The position numbers and the translations under genes are program-made. Below, in pieces: positions 38,423 through 42,119 of a DNA stretch of 42,119 nucleotides (positions within the stretch are counted from its first letter, which is position 1; each line of letters starts with the position of its first letter). The stretch is taken from contig CAJXRR010000003.1 in the NCBI GenBank assembly GCA_913060575.1, positions 1-42,119 of the forward strand, read 5' to 3'. The notes beneath the pieces were generated by a model that was not told the origin of the DNA, did not search any database, and saw nothing but the letters and a program-made list of their open reading frames with translations. The stretch comes from an uncultured Flavobacterium sp. GTDB lineage: Bacteria > Bacteroidota > Bacteroidia > Flavobacteriales > Flavobacteriaceae.

Positions 38423-40690
38423 ATGGCTTTTGATATTGATATGATCAAAAAGGTATACAGTTCTATGGCTGAACGTGTTGATGCTGCTAGAGAAATAACT
38501 GGAAAACCTTTGACACTTGCAGAGAAAATTTTATACGCTCATTTATGGGACGGTAATCCAGATAAAGCCTTTGTTAGAGGTAAAGATTATGTAGATTTTG
38601 CACCAGATAGAATAGCTTTACAAGATGCAACTGCACAAATGGCTTTGTTACAATTTATGCAAGCTGGTAAAAGCAAAGTTGCGGTTCCAACAACCACACA
38701 TTGTGATCATTTAATTCAAGCTAAAGATGGAGCCTCTACGGACTTAAAACATGCAAATAATGTCAGTAGTGAAGTATTTAACTTTTTAGAGTCAGTATCA
38801 AATAAATATGGTTTAGGTTTTTGGAAACCTGGAGCAGGAATTATTCACCAAGTAGTTTTAGAAAATTACGCATTTCCAGGTGGAATGATGATTGGAACAG
38901 ATTCTCATACAGTAAATGCTGGAGGATTAGGTATGGTAGCTATTGGTGTTGGAGGAGCAGATGCAGTAGATGTAATGGCAGGAATGGCTTGGGAATTAAA
39001 ATTCCCTAAATTAATTGGAGTAAAGTTAACTGGTAAATTATCTGGTTGGACAGCACCAAAAGATGTTATTTTAAAAGTAGCTGAAATTCTTACAGTAAAA
39101 GGTGGAACAGGAGCTATTGTAGAATATTTTGGACCTGGAGCAACATCTATGTCTTGTACAGGAAAAGGAACTATTTGTAATATGGGTGCTGAAATTGGAG
39201 CAACCACTTCAACTTTTGGTTACGATGAATCTATGGAGCGTTATTTAAGAGCAACAGACAGATCTGATGTTGCTGATGCGGCTAATAATGTAAAAGAGTA
39301 CTTAACTGCAGATGCTGATGTATATGCAAATCCAGAAAACTATTTTGATCAAGTGATCGAAATTAACTTATCTGAATTAGGCCCTTTATTAAATGGACCT
39401 TTTACTCCAGATTTATCAACAGAAGTTGGTAAAGATATGAATGTAAAAGCGACTACAAATGATTGGCCATTAACTGTAGAGTGGGGATTAATTGGATCTT
39501 GTACGAACTCTTCTTATGAAGATTTATCTAGAGCTTCTTCAATTGCACAACAAGCTATAGATAAAGGAATTACGATGAAAGCTGAACTTGGAATTAATCC
39601 TGGTTCTGAAAAAGTTCGTTATACAGCAGAAAGAGATGGGATTCTTGGAATCTTTGAAAACTTAAATGCTAAAATTTTCACCAACGCTTGTGGACCATGT
39701 ATAGGTCAGTGGGCTCGTTATAGTGATCCAAAAAATGCACCTAAAAACAGTATCGTTCATTCTTTCAACAGAAACTTTGCAAAAAGAGCTGATGGAAATC
39801 CAAATACACATGCTTTTGTAGCATCACCAGAATTGACAGCTGCGATTGCTATTGCAGGACGTTTAGACTTTAATCCTCTAACGGATTCACTAATCAATTC
39901 TAATGGAGAAGAAGTAATGTTTGATGAACCAACAGGATGGGAATTACCTCCAAAAGGTTTTGAAGTAAAAGATAATGGATATTTAGCACCTGAAGAAGAC
40001 GGAAGTCATGTTCAAGTTGCAGTAAGTACAGAATCTGAACGCTTACAATTATTATCTCCATTTACTCCAATTGGAAATGAAATAAAAGGAGCTAAATTAT
40101 TAATTAAAGCTTTTGGGAAATGTACTACAGATCATATTTCTATGGCAGGACCATGGTTGCGTTTTAGAGGACATTTAGATAACATTGCAAATAATACTTT
40201 AATCGGAGCAGTAAATGCTTTTGGAAAGAAAACAAACTTTGTAAAAAATCAATTAACAGGAGATTTTGGTGGTGTACCAGATGTTCAAAGAGAATACAAA
40301 AAGGCAGGAGTTTATTCTATCGTTGTGGGAGATCACAATTACGGAGAAGGATCTTCTAGAGAGCATGCAGCTATGCAACCCCGTCATTTAGGAGTTGTTG
40401 CTGTTTTAGTAAAATCTTTTGCTAGGATTCATGAAACAAATCTAAAGAAACAAGGAATGTTAGGATTAACATTTGCAAATGAAAGCGATTACGATTTAAT
40501 ACAAGAAGATGATACATTTAACTTTGTTGATTTAAACGAGTTTGCTCCAGGTAAACCTTTAACTATAGAAGCAGTTCATGCAGATGGAAGTAAAGATGTT
40601 ATTATAACAAATCATACTTATAATAATAGTCAGATAGCTTGGTATAATGAAGGGTCTGCATTAAACTTAATCAAAAAGCAAAATGCTTAA
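38423..40690 (+). CDS. Aconitate hydratase, mitochondrial-type
   Basis: [101 protein letters not shown]. Confidence 0.97.
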   Translation: MAFDIDMIKKVYSSMAERVDAAREITGKPLTLAEKILYAHLWDGNPDKAFVRGKDYVDFAPDRIALQDATAQMALLQFMQAGKSKVAVPTTTHCDHLIQAKDGASTDLKHANNVSSEVFNFLESVSNKYGLGFWKPGAGIIHQVVLENYAFPGGMMIGTDSHTVNAGGLGMVAIGVGGADAVDVMAGMAWELKFPKLIGVKLTGKLSGWTAPKDVILKVAEILTVKGGTGAIVEYFGPGATSMSCTGKGTICNMGAEIGATTSTFGYDESMERYLRATDRSDVADAANNVKEYLTADADVYANPENYFDQVIEINLSELGPLLNGPFTPDLSTEVGKDMNVKATTNDWPLTVEWGLIGSCTNSSYEDLSRASSIAQQAIDKGITMKAELGINPGSEKVRYTAERDGILGIFENLNAKIFTNACGPCIGQWARYSDPKNAPKNSIVHSFNRNFAKRADGNPNTHAFVASPELTAAIAIAGRLDFNPLTDSLINSNGEEVMFDEPTGWELPPKGFEVKDNGYLAPEEDGSHVQVAVSTESERLQLLSPFTPIGNEIKGAKLLIKAFGKCTTDHISMAGPWLRFRGHLDNIANNTLIGAVNAFGKKTNFVKNQLTGDFGGVPDVQREYKKAGVYSIVVGDHNYGEGSSREHAAMQPRHLGVVAVLVKSFARIHETNLKKQGMLGLTFANESDYDLIQEDDTFNFVDLNEFAPGKPLTIEAVHADGSKDVIITNHTYNNSQIAWYNEGSALNLIKKQNA

Positions 40691-40711
40691 TAATATTATA
40701 TAATTATTTTT

Positions 40712-40768
40712 AAAAAAACTCCTGAAGCTTGTGCTGAATTTATTTCAGTATAATTCAGGAGTTTTTTT
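40712..40768. terminator. Bidirectional terminator between aconitase and the downstream lipoprotein gene
   Basis: AAAAAAACTCCTGAA ... TTCAGGAGTTTTTTT with an internal CTGAA-TTTAT-TTCAG hairpin. Confidence 0.9.
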
Positions 40769-41324
40769 AAAATATAGTATTTCCCTCAATATTATTATCT
40801 CGAATATATATCTGAAGTAATGCATTTACAGGTGCAGGATTTTCAATAAGAGTAATTCTAAGATTAAATCCTCCCAGCAAAGTTTCACTTCCATTAGGTA
40901 ATCTTAACATAAACATCATATCATCAGAGATTGCTAAAACATCCTCTAAATTTGGAGTCCAAATTGAATTATCTTCAGAAAATGGAATACTAACAAAAGT
41001 TTCTCCGTTTTTAGAAAAGTAATGGTATCCATCGATGAAGCCTTCATCTCCACAATTTCCGTTGATACAATTATCTAAATAAGTATAAGCTCCAGTTGGA
41101 GATAGTTTAGACGGGATGTATACATAGTTTATAGATTCTGTAGCAATAAAATCACCGTTTGCATCTTTTGCGCCAATAAAAAGCTCTCCATTTTGAAAAG
41201 ATTTATCAGAATAATTATATAAACGAAAATTTAAAGAATCAGCACCAATAAATAACTGTTCTTCTTGAGTGCAACTGACAAAAAAGATTGAATATAGGAA
41301 TACCAAAAAGTAAGTTTTTTTCAT
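40767..41324 (-). CDS. Hypothetical lipoprotein
   Basis: Lipobox LYSIFFVSCTQEEQ; no recognised domain. Confidence 0.75.
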   Translation of the reverse strand: MKKTYFLVFLYSIFFVSCTQEEQLFIGADSLNFRLYNYSDKSFQNGELFIGAKDANGDFIATESINYVYIPSKLSPTGAYTYLDNCINGNCGDEGFIDGYHYFSKNGETFVSIPFSEDNSIWTPNLEDVLAISDDMMFMLRLPNGSETLLGGFNLRITLIENPAPVNALLQIYIRDNNIEGNTIF

Positions 41325-41387
41325 ATTATCAGAATTTACTCTTAAAAGTAATTAAAAATTAAATAATATTGCGACTTATACGTCTAT

Positions 41388-42062
41388 ATGAATTTTAAAA
41401 ACTTTTCCGAAGCCCCTTTGCTAGTCATTGATCCTTCAATTTCATTAGTTGATTATCTTCCTATTGATATTTCTAAATCGAATTCTGAATTAGAAAATTT
41501 TGATATTTCATCTTCTATAGAATGGTCTAATTATATTGAGAATTATTTAAGCAAAAAAAATGCTAAAGTTGCATTTGGCGGATACTTAGAAGTAAGAGAT
41601 ATTTATGCTAGAAGTAGCTATTTTAAATCTCAAAATTTTGAAAATGAACGAAATATTCATTTAGGAATAGATTTTTGGTGTCTTGAAAACACAAGTGTGT
41701 TATCAGTTTTAGACGGAGAAATTCATAGTTTTAAAAATAACAAAAATCATGGTGATTATGGCCCCACAATCATTATAAAACATCAATTTAAAGAAACTGT
41801 TTTTTATAGTTTATATGGTCATTTGACGATATCATCAATAAAAAATTTAGAGCTTGGTCAAAAAGTAAAAAGGGGAGAAGTAATTGGGTTTTTAGGTGAT
41901 GCCAGCATAAATGGAGATTATGCTCCACATTTACACTTTCAATTAATTAAAGATTTGCAAGGAAATTTTGGGGACTATCCCGGAGTATGTTCGTTAAATG
42001 AATTAGCATTTTACAAAGAGAATTGCCCAAATCCGAATGATTTATTGAAACTAAAAATTTGA
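41388..42062 (+). CDS. M23 family metallopeptidase, no obvious signal peptide
   Basis: HLGIDFW (HxxxD) and HLHFQ (HxH) zinc motifs, YSLYGHL; N-terminus MNFKNFSEAPLLVIDPS lacks a signal sequence. Confidence 0.87.
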   Translation: MNFKNFSEAPLLVIDPSISLVDYLPIDISKSNSELENFDISSSIEWSNYIENYLSKKNAKVAFGGYLEVRDIYARSSYFKSQNFENERNIHLGIDFWCLENTSVLSVLDGEIHSFKNNKNHGDYGPTIIIKHQFKETVFYSLYGHLTISSIKNLELGQKVKRGEVIGFLGDASINGDYAPHLHFQLIKDLQGNFGDYPGVCSLNELAFYKENCPNPNDLLKLKI

Positions 42063-42074
42063 GAACGTACTTTG

Positions 42075-42119
42075 CTGTCTCTTATACACATCTGACGCTG
42101 CCGACGATCTACTCTGTGT
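42075..42119. other. Illumina Nextera adapter (mosaic end CTGTCTCTTATACACATCT + GACGCTGCCGACGA + 8-nt index TCTACTCT + P5 start GTGT)
   Basis: Exact match by eye to the reverse complement of the Nextera read-1 adapter. Confidence 0.98.

Overview
This is a 42.1 kb AT-rich contig that reads as Flavobacteriaceae (Bacteroidota). The lineage is inferred from gene content, TAnnTTTG -7 promoter motifs, and protein families. Both ends are untrimmed Illumina Nextera adapter/index sequence, not biology. The gene content is mostly chromosomal housekeeping: a serC-serA-DUF1015-yggS-exonuclease operon, a LuxC-like acyl-CoA reductase divergent from a ferredoxin, ychF, gcvT, M24 aminopeptidase, topB, a two-domain M16 protease, lysA, parE-parC, a B12 import locus (BtuF-like, cobalamin riboswitch, BtuB-like TonB receptor), an ArsR regulator, a UvrD/PcrA helicase, DUF4290-murA, grpE-dnaJ, RNase P RNA, a mitochondrial-type aconitase and an M23 peptidase. 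I see no CRISPR array, intact transposon, prophage or defence system. The less explained signals are mostly non-coding. They include degenerate 7-bp-register repeat tracts directly before two intra-operonic start codons, a dispersed intergenic repeat (GTCAC-ACTnAGCnTGTCGAAGTG type) lodged inside the cobalamin riboswitch, overlapping mirror-symmetric divergent promoters, stacked terminators before rnpB, and an orphan ArsR with a palindromic operator abutting its promoter. A small locus of divergent paralogous exported proteins flanking a lipoprotein has no assigned function.
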